A DNA stretch of 64,000 bases, from contig CAVZDP010000009.1 of NCBI GenBank assembly GCA_963774075.1, positions 62,001 to 126,000 on the forward strand, given 5' to 3'. The translations under genes were made by a program, and so were the position numbers. Position 1 is the stretch's first letter. Every line of letters begins with the position of its first letter. Under the pieces are notes generated by a model. That model was not told the origin of the DNA, did not search any database, and was given only the letters and a program-made list of their open reading frames with translations. This stretch comes from JBBQNR01 sp963774075 (lineage in GTDB: Bacteria > Actinomycetota > Thermoleophilia > Solirubrobacterales > JBBDJG01). Below are positions 34,827 to 42,968 of this stretch, one piece after another.

Positions 34827-35053
34827 AACGCGCGCCGGGCGCCGCGGTCCGTGGCGGCGCGCGCGACGGCGAAGATCAGCCCCTGCAGCGCGGCGGCGAG
34901 CAGCACCTTCGCGAGCGGGGTGTCGTGGTGCGAGGGCTCCGGCGCCTCGGCGTCCTCGACCTTGCCCCACGCGAACTCGAACAGCCGCTTCCCGATCAGC
35001 CCGGCCAGCACCCCGGCCACCAGGCTGAACGGAACGAACATCACTCGCGCCAT
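34775..35053 (-). CDS. DUF4235 family small membrane protein
   Basis: 92 aa from ATG at 35053 (a start at 35071 would add six residues). Two hydrophobic segments (about 5-22 and 48-66) flank a polar loop; the WGKVEDAEAPEP and RAATDRGARRAFYRLTGVWPGEE sections fit the actinobacterial DUF4235 family of unknown function. It overlaps the 3' end of the DUF192 gene on the opposite strand and is divergent from the methyltransferase, with starts about 50 bases apart. Confidence 0.78.
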   Translation of the reverse strand: MARVMFVPFSLVAGVLAGLIGKRLFEFAWGKVEDAEAPEPSHHDTPLAKVLLAAALQGLIFAVARAATDRGARRAFYRLTGVWPGEERRDPE

Positions 35054-35103
35054 GACACATACATACCCCACATTCGGTGTGGTATACGGGCGTCCGCCGG
35101 CCC

Positions 35104-36147
35104 GTGCGTCCTTCCGTTCACCCCGACAACCTGCTCGAGAGGCTCGCCCTCATTCTCAACCTGGCGCCGATGCCGGCGGCGGAGGTGCTCTTCTGGCCGG
35201 CGATCGCCCGCTCCGTCATGGCGGGGGTCGAGCTTGGGATCTTCGCCCACCTTGCGAAGACGCCCGGCACGACCGACGAGGTGGCCGAGGCGCTGGGGCT
35301 GACACCCGACGGCACCCGCGTCCTGCTCGACTCTCTGGCGGCGATTGGCCACGTCCGTCGCAGGGACGGACGCTACGAGCTCTCCGACCGGGCACGCCGC
35401 TGGCTCGATCCCGCCTCCGACCAGTACATCGGCACCTACGTTCGCGACTCCTACGAGTACTGGAAGTGGTGGGAGAACCTCGAGGAGTTGGTGCGAAGCG
35501 GCCGCAGCGTCGAGATCCATGAGCGGCCGCCCGACGATCCCCACTGGCAGGTGTACATCGGCGGCCAGTACGAGCTTGCACGGCTCTCGGCGCCCGAGGT
35601 TGCCAGGGCGCTGCGCCTGCCGCCCAACCCCACCGCGTTGCTCGACGTCGCCGGTGGCCACGGATGGTTCTCGGTGGAGCTCTGCCGCCGCCACCCGACG
35701 CTGAAGGCGACGGTGATCGACCTGCCGGCGAGCGCCGCCGCCGGCCGCCGGATCGTCGCCGAGGCGGGCATGAGCGACCGGGTGCTCCACGTCGAGGGTG
35801 ATCTCACCGAGACGGATTTCGGCGGCCCCTACGACGGGGCCCTCTGCTTCAACATCATCCACCACCTGACGCCGGATCAGATCGTCGCGCTCCTGCGCCG
35901 CCTGCATGCTGCGGTCGCGCCGGGCGGCACGATTGCGGTGCTCGATCTATTCACACCTCCGCCCGGCAAGCGCCCCGACGCCGGCGCTTTGCTCGGCCTC
36001 TTCTTCCATCTCACCTCCTCCGCTGGGACGTACACCGCGCAGGAGCTGGCGGGATGGCTGGAGGAGACGGGCTTCGAGCGCCCACGGAAGGTGCGCATCC
36101 GCCGCATACCGTCACAGACGCTTTTCGAAGCTCGTAAGCGGGCTTGA
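35104..36147 (+). CDS. SAM-dependent O-methyltransferase-like protein with winged-helix dimerisation domain
   Basis: 347 aa. The N-terminal dimerisation/winged-helix domain (about 20-100: ARSVMAGVELGIFAHLAKTPGTTDEVAEALGL) is followed by a Rossmann methyltransferase with SAM motif LLDVAGGHGWFSVELC and later IHHLTPDQIVALLRRLHAAVAPGGTIAVLD. This matches the COMT-like/acetylserotonin O-methyltransferase superfamily. A GTG at 35077 would add nine residues; GTG 35104 is equally possible. The stop is two bases before the GTG of the GH5 gene, so these are probably co-translated. The substrate is unknown. Confidence 0.82.
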   Translation: MRPSVHPDNLLERLALILNLAPMPAAEVLFWPAIARSVMAGVELGIFAHLAKTPGTTDEVAEALGLTPDGTRVLLDSLAAIGHVRRRDGRYELSDRARRWLDPASDQYIGTYVRDSYEYWKWWENLEELVRSGRSVEIHERPPDDPHWQVYIGGQYELARLSAPEVARALRLPPNPTALLDVAGGHGWFSVELCRRHPTLKATVIDLPASAAAGRRIVAEAGMSDRVLHVEGDLTETDFGGPYDGALCFNIIHHLTPDQIVALLRRLHAAVAPGGTIAVLDLFTPPPGKRPDAGALLGLFFHLTSSAGTYTAQELAGWLEETGFERPRKVRIRRIPSQTLFEARKRA

Positions 36148-36148
36148 G

Positions 36149-37549
36149 GTGGCGCCGCTCGGCCACGCCGGCCGCTGGATCACCGACGGTCAGGGCCGGG
36201 TCGTGATCCTGCACGGCTTCAACCTCGTCAACAAGCTTGCCCCGTACGACCCGGCGGCGATCGGCTTCGACGCCGGCCACGCGGCCTTCCTGCGCGAGCA
36301 CGGCTTCAACACGGTGCGGCTCGGAATCATCTGGAAGGCGCTCGAGCCCGAGCCGGGCGCCTACGACGACGGCTACCTGGATCGCATCGCCGGCACCGTG
36401 GACGCGCTCGGCGCCGAGGGGATTCGCGTGCTGCTCGACTTCCACCAGGACATGCTGAACGAGCGCTTCAACGGGGAGGGCTTTCCCGACTGGGCCGTTC
36501 AGGACGACGGCCTGCGCGCGTGGCCGGACGTCGGCTTTCCCGGCAACTACATGGTCATGAGAGCGCTCTGGCGCGCCTACGACAGCTTCTGGTCCAACGC
36601 CGCGGGCCCCGGGAAGGTTGGATTGCAGGATCGCTACGCCGCAGCGTGGCGACACGTCGCCGAACGTTTCCGCGACCAAGATGCCGTCTTCGCCTACGAC
36701 ATCTTCAACGAGCCGTTCCCGGGCTCGTCGGCCGCTCGCTGCGCGTGGCCGGGCGGCAGCCGGGCATTCGACGAGCGCCTGACCGCGTTCTCCAAGCGGG
36801 TGGCGACGGCCATCCGCGAGGTGGACCGCGAGCGGCTGGTGTTCTACGAGCCCAACGTGCTGTTCGACTACGGCGCCGACACGCATCACGCCGCCCTCGG
36901 CGATCCGGCAGCGGGGTTCAGCTTCCATGTCTACTGTCTCGCCGCGTCACCGGGCCTGCCGTCGCTGAAGGGGCGGGCTCAGGACGTCGCCTGCCGCCGG
37001 CAGGAGCAGCGAGTCTTCAGGCTCGCCGAGCGGCATGCGCGCCGCGGTGGCGAGACACTGCTGCTGAGCGAGTTCGGGGCGACCGACGACGTGCACAACA
37101 TCGGACGCGTCACCGACCTCGCCGATCAGCAGATGGTCTCCTGGCAGTACTGGGCCTACTGGAACAGGGACCCGTGCTGCGAGCGTCCCGAGGAAGGGCT
37201 CGTGCGCGACCTGTCGCAGCCGCCCACCGAAGGGAACGTCAAGCAGGACAAGCTCCGCGCGCTCGCGCGCCCTTACCCGGCCGCCGTGGCGGGCACGCCG
37301 GAGCGGTTCGGCTTCGATCGCACCAGCGCCCGCTTCGAGCTTCGCTACTCCGCGCGGCGGGCGGACGGCGGCGCTTTCGGGCCGGACTCGCCGGAGACAC
37401 ATCTATACGTGCCGCCGCGGCACTACCCGGGTGGTTGCGCCGTGGACGCGCGCGGCGCGGAGGTCGTCTCGGAATGGGGTGATCCCATTCTTCGGCTTCG
37501 CAACGACGGCAGCGCCAAGGGTGTGAGTGTCACCCTCACGCCTCGCTGA
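36149..37549 (+). CDS. Glycoside hydrolase family 5 protein (endoglycoceramidase-like)
   Basis: 466 aa. A GH5 TIM barrel starting RWITDGQGRVVILHGFNLVNK, with HGFNTVRLGIIWKALEP, the acid/base Glu188 in DIFNEPF and the nucleophile Glu308 in LLLSEFGATDD. A C-terminal beta domain (about 380-466) fits the endoglycoceramidase subgroup. Such enzymes cleave glucosyl-lipid or beta-glucoside linkages. No signal peptide is visible at the GTG start, which is unusual for a secreted glycosidase and suggests a cytoplasmic glycolipid or a mis-set start. It directly follows the methyltransferase gene. Confidence 0.85.
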   Translation: MAPLGHAGRWITDGQGRVVILHGFNLVNKLAPYDPAAIGFDAGHAAFLREHGFNTVRLGIIWKALEPEPGAYDDGYLDRIAGTVDALGAEGIRVLLDFHQDMLNERFNGEGFPDWAVQDDGLRAWPDVGFPGNYMVMRALWRAYDSFWSNAAGPGKVGLQDRYAAAWRHVAERFRDQDAVFAYDIFNEPFPGSSAARCAWPGGSRAFDERLTAFSKRVATAIREVDRERLVFYEPNVLFDYGADTHHAALGDPAAGFSFHVYCLAASPGLPSLKGRAQDVACRRQEQRVFRLAERHARRGGETLLLSEFGATDDVHNIGRVTDLADQQMVSWQYWAYWNRDPCCERPEEGLVRDLSQPPTEGNVKQDKLRALARPYPAAVAGTPERFGFDRTSARFELRYSARRADGGAFGPDSPETHLYVPPRHYPGGCAVDARGAEVVSEWGDPILRLRNDGSAKGVSVTLTPR

Positions 37550-37615
37550 CCGGGCATTTACCCCTCCGCGGGAATCGTCTAGACTGCCCTCCTCATTCAC
37601 CTCGGGGAGGGGGAG

Positions 37616-39904
37616 ATGATCCGTCGAATAGCCTGCGCCCTGGTGGCTGCCGCCGCGCTGGTGGTCGCCGTCCCATCACCGGCCGCCGCCCAGGTTCACC
37701 GGGCGGACGGGAACCTGTCCGAGTGGGTTGGAGACCCGACCTGGCTGTCCGGTGAGACGCGCGTGTCGCGTGGAGAGCTCATCCACGACGACTGGCTCTA
37801 CGACGACTACGGCGCAGACCTCGACGGCGGGCCGAATCAGCCCGAGTTCCGCGCCGCTCTCGCACCTACGCGAGGCGACTATCGCTACCCGACGAACCAG
37901 AATCGCTACGGCTACAACGCCGCGGACATCCGCCAGGTGAGGATCGCCGCCGACAGTCGTGGGCTTCACCTCCTGGTTTACCTGCAGACGATGAAGGAGA
38001 GAGATGCGGCGATCGTGACGCTCGCCATCGACGACGAGCGCGAGCGCTCGAGGACGACCGCTTGGCCGCACGGCGCCGGCATGGACGCGCCGGGCGCCGA
38101 TCGCTTCGTCACGTTCTGGGGCAGCGGCGGCTGGATCACCGACTGGCGCGGGCGCAAGGAGCGGCTGCGCTACCAGGCCGTCAACCTCGACGAGAACGCG
38201 ATCGAGGTCAACGTGCCGTGGCGATCGCTGCGCAGCCTGCGCGGGCACAGCGCGCGTCTGTGGCTGGCGAGTGGGCTCGCCGACCCTCAGGCGCGCGGCT
38301 ACATGCAGGTGCCATTGGGCAATCCAACCTCCACGGCGCCCGGCGGGGGAGCCCCGGGGGAGAGCGCGGTCTTCGACGCCGCGTTCGACGGGGACGAGCA
38401 GTTCACGCGCCTGATCAGCCACTGGGGCGAGGAGGTTCAATCGCAGGCGATCGCCGCCCGTGACATCTCCGACCTCGGCTACGACGTGGACTTCGGGGAC
38501 CTGGAGCTGGACGTGACCGACTCCTATGTTCCCGCGGCCGGCCGCTTCTACAACCGCATCTTCCGCTCCGCACAGGACTTCGGCGAGGGCATCGAGCTGA
38601 AGAACCCGAGCGGCAGCAACGTGGGCGGCAGTCCCGATCCGCAGTTCCTCTCACCGTTCCAGCCCTACGGGCTCCATCTACCGGCGGACTATCAACCGAG
38701 CACGCCCGCTCCGCTGTTGCTGATGGGCCACTCGCTCGACGTCAACCACAACGAGTACATCGCTGTCTCGCCCAACCTCTACGAGCAGCTCGGCAACCAG
38801 CGCTCGAGCATCGTCATCACGCCGCTGGCCCGCGGGATGGACACCTGGTACATCGACTCCGGCTTCAAGGACGTGCTCGAGGCGTGGGAGGACACGCGCG
38901 CCAACTACACGGTGGACGACGAGCGCACGCACCTCTCCGGCTACTCGATGGGTGGGTACATGACCTACCGGATGGGCCTCCTGATGCCCGACCGCTTCGC
39001 CACCGCCACTCCGTATGTAGGACCGCCGGCCTACCAGCTCTGGTTGCCGCCGGGCGAGCCGCAGCCGCCGGGCGACTACCAGGTCGCCGGTCACACGAAC
39101 CTGATCGCGTACAACGGACTCAACCTGCCGTTCGAGATGAGCAACGGCGGCGTGGACGAGCTGGTGCCGGCGGCGGGCCCGCAGGAACAGGCTCAGACCT
39201 TCCGCGAGCACGGCAACCCGCACGAGTTCTACTTCTATCCGACGCTCGACCACTTCGCGCTCGTCCTGGCCGACGAGTGGGGGCACACCCGCGATTGGAT
39301 GAACCGCTTCCCGCAGCGCGAGACGACGCCGACCGAGGTGCGCTTCAAGCGCTACCCGTCGATGGACCTGCCGCAGCACGGACTGCGCTTCGACGGCGCC
39401 TACTGGGTGGACGGCATGGTCGTGCGCACCCCCGGCGACACGTGCTCTCCGGGCGCCGCCTGCGACACGGCCGGCAACTTCGGTCTCGTGGAGGGCTACA
39501 CCGCGGGGCACGGCCGCTCGAGCTTCCCGACGATCACCCCGGTCCAGCGCAGCTACCTCGGGCCGCCCGCGCCCGCCGACGTCAGCGGCATCGACCGCAG
39601 CTACAGCGCTCCGGGCAACCCGCAGAACTCCTTCGACGTCCTGTTCACGAACCTGCGCGCGGTAACCCTCGACATGGATGGAATGGGGATGGACACGAGC
39701 CACAACGTGCAGGGCCGGCTCACCGCCGGCGGTGGAGCGTTCACGCTCACCCTGAGGGGTGCCTTCGGGCCGGGGACGACGGCGACTCTCGAGACGCTGA
39801 CGCCCTGCTGCTCCACGCAGCCGGTGCCGGTCCAGCACACCGCCGAGGGGATAGTGCTCGAGCTCGACCTGGACGGGCAGTACGACCTGAAGATCAAGCC
39901 GTAG
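37616..39904 (+). CDS. Secreted alpha/beta-hydrolase (esterase/depolymerase-like) with N-terminal binding module
   Basis: 762 aa. Signal peptide 1-25 (PAAAQ). Residues 30-280 resemble the glucodextranase C-terminal binding module/CBM9-like jelly roll (DGNLSEWVGDPTWLSG, LLVYLQTM, GGWITDWRG). Residues about 345-570 are an esterase-like alpha/beta hydrolase with oxyanion MGHSLD, nucleophile Ser444 in GYSMGGYM, and a likely His in TLDHFAL. A C-terminal beta domain (about 590-762) is of unknown type. It probably acts outside the cell on a polyester or polysaccharide ester. AGGGGGAG gives a strong ribosome-binding site. Confidence 0.8.
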   Translation: MIRRIACALVAAAALVVAVPSPAAAQVHRADGNLSEWVGDPTWLSGETRVSRGELIHDDWLYDDYGADLDGGPNQPEFRAALAPTRGDYRYPTNQNRYGYNAADIRQVRIAADSRGLHLLVYLQTMKERDAAIVTLAIDDERERSRTTAWPHGAGMDAPGADRFVTFWGSGGWITDWRGRKERLRYQAVNLDENAIEVNVPWRSLRSLRGHSARLWLASGLADPQARGYMQVPLGNPTSTAPGGGAPGESAVFDAAFDGDEQFTRLISHWGEEVQSQAIAARDISDLGYDVDFGDLELDVTDSYVPAAGRFYNRIFRSAQDFGEGIELKNPSGSNVGGSPDPQFLSPFQPYGLHLPADYQPSTPAPLLLMGHSLDVNHNEYIAVSPNLYEQLGNQRSSIVITPLARGMDTWYIDSGFKDVLEAWEDTRANYTVDDERTHLSGYSMGGYMTYRMGLLMPDRFATATPYVGPPAYQLWLPPGEPQPPGDYQVAGHTNLIAYNGLNLPFEMSNGGVDELVPAAGPQEQAQTFREHGNPHEFYFYPTLDHFALVLADEWGHTRDWMNRFPQRETTPTEVRFKRYPSMDLPQHGLRFDGAYWVDGMVVRTPGDTCSPGAACDTAGNFGLVEGYTAGHGRSSFPTITPVQRSYLGPPAPADVSGIDRSYSAPGNPQNSFDVLFTNLRAVTLDMDGMGMDTSHNVQGRLTAGGGAFTLTLRGAFGPGTTATLETLTPCCSTQPVPVQHTAEGIVLELDLDGQYDLKIKP

Positions 39905-39970
39905 CTCTCCGCCCACTCCGCGGGCGCTCGCTCAGCATTTGCCGGCCCTGGGCCGATAGACGACTGAGCC

Positions 39971-41509
39971 ATGAGCCAGGCGGAGACGCGAGAGCACCCG
40001 CTCGCCATCGGGCAGCCGCCCCTCTGGGCCGAGCGCAGGACCAGAACCAGCCATCAGCGGCTGTCGTCGTGGATGCGCGCCGCGGTGGTCGTGGACGTCC
40101 TGACCCTTGTCGCCGCTGCCGCCACGTTCGAGCTGCTCGTGCCCGGCACGCCGGACCCGCCCGCCTACGTGTGGCACGCACTCGTCCTTTCGGCGGTCGT
40201 CGTCGTGTTGCTGGCGCTGCGCGGCTTCTACCGGCCGCGCCTTCGCCTCCAGATGCTGGACGACCTGCCGACGATCGCCGGCACGACCGCGGCGGCGGCG
40301 ATGGCGGTGATCTCGGCGCGCGCGCTGCTGGGAAGCGACCCGTACACGCCGTGGAACGTCCACTACTGGCTCTTTGCGACGGTGTGGCTCACCGCCGGGC
40401 GAGCCGCGATGCACGTCGCGCACACCCGAGCCCGAAGCCACGGCGAAGGCGTCCGCCAGACGCTGATCGTGGGAGCCGGCCGGCTCGGCAATGTCGTGGC
40501 GAGGCGGCTGCTCGAGCGGCCGGAGCTGGGGCTCCAGCCGGTCGGCTTCCTCGACAAGGAGCCTCTCGACGTCGGCGCGGACGGCGCGATGCTGCCGGTG
40601 CTCGGCGCGAGCTGGGACCTCGACCGCATCATCGCCGAGCATCGCGTCCAGCACGTGATCGTCACCTTTTCGACGGCGCCGCACCACGTCTTGCTCGCGC
40701 TCGCACGTCGCTGCCGCGAGCTCGGAGTGACGGTATCGATGGTCCCGCGGCTGTTCGAGATGGGCGGGAGGCGAGTGGCCGTCGAGCACCTCGGCGGCGT
40801 GCCGCTCGTCGCCGTCGAGCCGACCGACCCGAAGGGTTGGCAGTTCGCGCTCAAGTACGCGCTCGACCGCGCGGTGGCTGCGGTCGCCCTGCTGGTCACG
40901 CTGCCGCTGCTGGTCGCGATCGCCGTGGCGATCCGGCTCACGACGGGGACGCCGACGTTCTACCGCCAGACCCGCATCGGTCGTGACGGGCGCCGCTTCC
41001 AGATGCTCAAGTTCCGCACCATGAAGGGCGACCCGGCGCTCGAGGGCGAGGCGGACGCCGACTGGGCCCTCGAGCAGATCCGGGACCACGGCGCGCCGCG
41101 CCCGCGGACCGAGCGAGCGAACGGGTTCCGGGCGCCACGTTCGGCCGGCGACCGCCGCACGCGATTGGGGCGGGCTCTGCGCCACTTCTCGCTCGACGAG
41201 CTGCCGCAGCTCATCAACGTGCTGAAGGGAGAGATGTCGCTCGTGGGCCCGCGGCCCGAGCGCGAGAACTATGTGGCGCGATTCGAAGAGGTCGTCTACC
41301 GCTACGGGGATCGCCACCGCGTCAAGTCAGGGATCACGGGCTGGGCGCAGGTGAACGGCCTGCGAGGCAAGACCTCACTCGCCGATCGCGTCGAATGGGA
41401 CAACTTCTACGTCGAGAACTGGTCGCCGTGGCTCGACGTCAAGATCGTCGTGATGACGATCTGGTGCGTGCTGCGCGGCAAGCATGAGAAAGAACCGGAT
41501 TTCGCTTAG
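39971..41509 (+). CDS. Undecaprenyl-phosphate sugar phosphotransferase (exopolysaccharide polyprenyl glycosylphosphotransferase)
   Basis: 512 aa. Four N-terminal helices (about 38-135), a nucleotide-binding-like middle domain (VGAGRLGNVVARRLLERPELG), then a membrane helix and the catalytic bacterial sugar-transferase domain (about 290-512). The latter has FYRQTRIGRDGRRFQMLKFRTM, DELPQLINVLKGEMSLVGPRPE and SGITGWAQVNGLRG. It transfers a sugar-1-phosphate to undecaprenyl phosphate to begin surface polysaccharide synthesis. No other polysaccharide genes are adjacent. The last three codons and the stop lie inside the first unit of a 44-bp tandem repeat. Confidence 0.92.
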   Translation: MSQAETREHPLAIGQPPLWAERRTRTSHQRLSSWMRAAVVVDVLTLVAAAATFELLVPGTPDPPAYVWHALVLSAVVVVLLALRGFYRPRLRLQMLDDLPTIAGTTAAAAMAVISARALLGSDPYTPWNVHYWLFATVWLTAGRAAMHVAHTRARSHGEGVRQTLIVGAGRLGNVVARRLLERPELGLQPVGFLDKEPLDVGADGAMLPVLGASWDLDRIIAEHRVQHVIVTFSTAPHHVLLALARRCRELGVTVSMVPRLFEMGGRRVAVEHLGGVPLVAVEPTDPKGWQFALKYALDRAVAAVALLVTLPLLVAIAVAIRLTTGTPTFYRQTRIGRDGRRFQMLKFRTMKGDPALEGEADADWALEQIRDHGAPRPRTERANGFRAPRSAGDRRTRLGRALRHFSLDELPQLINVLKGEMSLVGPRPERENYVARFEEVVYRYGDRHRVKSGITGWAQVNGLRGKTSLADRVEWDNFYVENWSPWLDVKIVVMTIWCVLRGKHEKEPDFA

Positions 41510-41654
41510 GCGCGAAATCCGGGAGCTCTGACAGGACCAACGATTTCGCTTAGGCGCGAAATCCGGGAGCTCTGACAGGACCAACGATTTCGCTTAGGCG
41601 CGAAATCCGGGAGCTCTGCCAGGACCAACGATTTCGCTTAGGCGCAAAACCCGG
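41498..41654 (+). repeat. 44-bp tandem repeat, about 3.5 copies, each with a hairpin
   Basis: Units start at 41498, 41542, 41586 and (partial, diverging) 41630. Each begins GATTTCGCTTAGGCGCGAAA, forming GATTTCGC/GCGAAATC around a TTAGGC loop, followed by GGGAGCTCTG(A/C)CAGGACCAAC. In the first copy the stem extends to 11 bp (41495-41505 with 41512-41522). The TAG stop of the sugar transferase lies in the loop. There are no spacers, so it is not CRISPR. It is plausibly a duplicated terminator-like hairpin. Confidence 0.85.
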
Positions 41655-41674
41655 CGTTGGCGTAGGGTTCCGCC

Positions 41675-42784
41675 ATGGCGGGCAGGGTCATCCTCTTCGG
41701 CGCCACCGGCTTCACCGGTCGCCTGACCGCCGAGGCACTCGTGGCGCGGGGGGCGCGACCGATTCTGGCCGCCCGGAGCGCCGACCGCCTGTCCCAGCTC
41801 GCGGATGAGCTCGGCGGCGGGCTCGAGACGGTGACGGCCGACGTGGCCGAGCCAAAGACCGTCGCGGACATCGTCGAGCGCGGCGACGTCCTGGTCACCA
41901 CCGTCGGCCCATTCGTGCGCTTCGGCTCCGCCGCCGCCCGCGCCGCCGTCGAGAAGGGGGCCCACTATCTGGACTCCACCGGCGAGCCGCCTTTCATCCG
42001 CGACGTCTTCGAGCACTTCGGGCCGGCGGCCGAGCGCGCCGGCTCCGGCATGCTGACCGCGTTCGGGTACGACTTCGTGCCTGGGAACCTGGCCGGCGCG
42101 CTGGCGCTGCACGAAGCTGGAGAGGACGCAGTGCGCGTGGACACGGGATACTTCTTCACGGGCCCGAGCAGCGGTGGCGAGATGAGCGGGGGCACACGGG
42201 CCTCGCTCGCCGGCGTGATCGCCGAGCCCGCCTTCGCCTGGCGCGACGGCCGCGTCGTCACGGAGCGTGGCGCGCGCCGCCTGCGGACGTTCGACGTCGA
42301 GGGCGAGCAGCGGCCGGCAGTCTCCGTCGGCACCTCGTGCCACTTCGGGCTACCGCGCGTCGCGCCGCAGCTTCGTGAGGTGAACGCATACCTCGGCTGG
42401 TTCGGGCCGCTCTCGCGCGTAGTGCAGATCAGCGCGGCCGGCGGCTCGCTGGCCATGAAGGTGCCCGGCATGAGGCGGCTCACGGCCGCGGCCACGGGAA
42501 GGTTCGTGAAGGGATCCACCGGGGGGCCGGACGCGCAGGCCCGGGCGAAGACCGGCTCTCACTTCGTCGCAATCGCCTACGACGGCTCAGGCGCGCCGCT
42601 GTCGGAGGTGCACCTCGCCGGCTTGAATGGCTACGACTACACTGCGCGCCTCCTCGCCTGGGGAGCAGTACAGGCATCCGAGGGCGGCCTCCGGGGGGCG
42701 GGCGCGCTCGGTCCGGTGGACGGTTTCGGGCTCGAATCACTGCAGTCCGGCTCCAACGAGTCCGGCGTGGCGCGGGTCAGCTGA
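41675..42784 (+). CDS. Saccharopine dehydrogenase-like / trans-enoyl reductase-family NAD(P)-binding protein
   Basis: 369 aa. The N-terminal Rossmann fold MAGRVILFGATGFTGRLTAEAL, LAARSADRLSQLADEL and VTTVGPFVRFG...AHYLDSTGE are typical of saccharopine-reductase-like proteins. These actinobacterial proteins are usually not lysine-pathway enzymes; some act as trans-acting enoyl reductases in lipid synthesis. The substrate is unknown. ATG start just after the tandem repeat. Confidence 0.82.
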   Translation: MAGRVILFGATGFTGRLTAEALVARGARPILAARSADRLSQLADELGGGLETVTADVAEPKTVADIVERGDVLVTTVGPFVRFGSAAARAAVEKGAHYLDSTGEPPFIRDVFEHFGPAAERAGSGMLTAFGYDFVPGNLAGALALHEAGEDAVRVDTGYFFTGPSSGGEMSGGTRASLAGVIAEPAFAWRDGRVVTERGARRLRTFDVEGEQRPAVSVGTSCHFGLPRVAPQLREVNAYLGWFGPLSRVVQISAAGGSLAMKVPGMRRLTAAATGRFVKGSTGGPDAQARAKTGSHFVAIAYDGSGAPLSEVHLAGLNGYDYTARLLAWGAVQASEGGLRGAGALGPVDGFGLESLQSGSNESGVARVS

Positions 42785-42968
42785 GCCTAGCGGACCGGCC
42801 ACCGCTCGCCCCGAGGCGCATCGCAGGGTCCGGCGACCGCCGGCGGGTCGTGGCCGATGGTGCTTGTACGAGGCGGCACGATTCGATAGTTTGCCCGCCT
42901 ATCGCCTGGGCTTTGGGGCGAGGTTCTCCCAAGCAAGGAACGGAAGCACGGACCGGAAGGCAGGGGGC

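Noticed and set aside
41498..41654. Short direct repeats as a CRISPR array
   Set aside because: The 44-bp units are directly contiguous without unique spacers, and no cas genes are present.
42627..42968. N-terminal extension of the 16-repeat protein
   Set aside because: It lies inside the preceding saccharopine-dehydrogenase-like gene and intergenic DNA. The ATG at 42969 has a ribosome-binding site and signal sequence.
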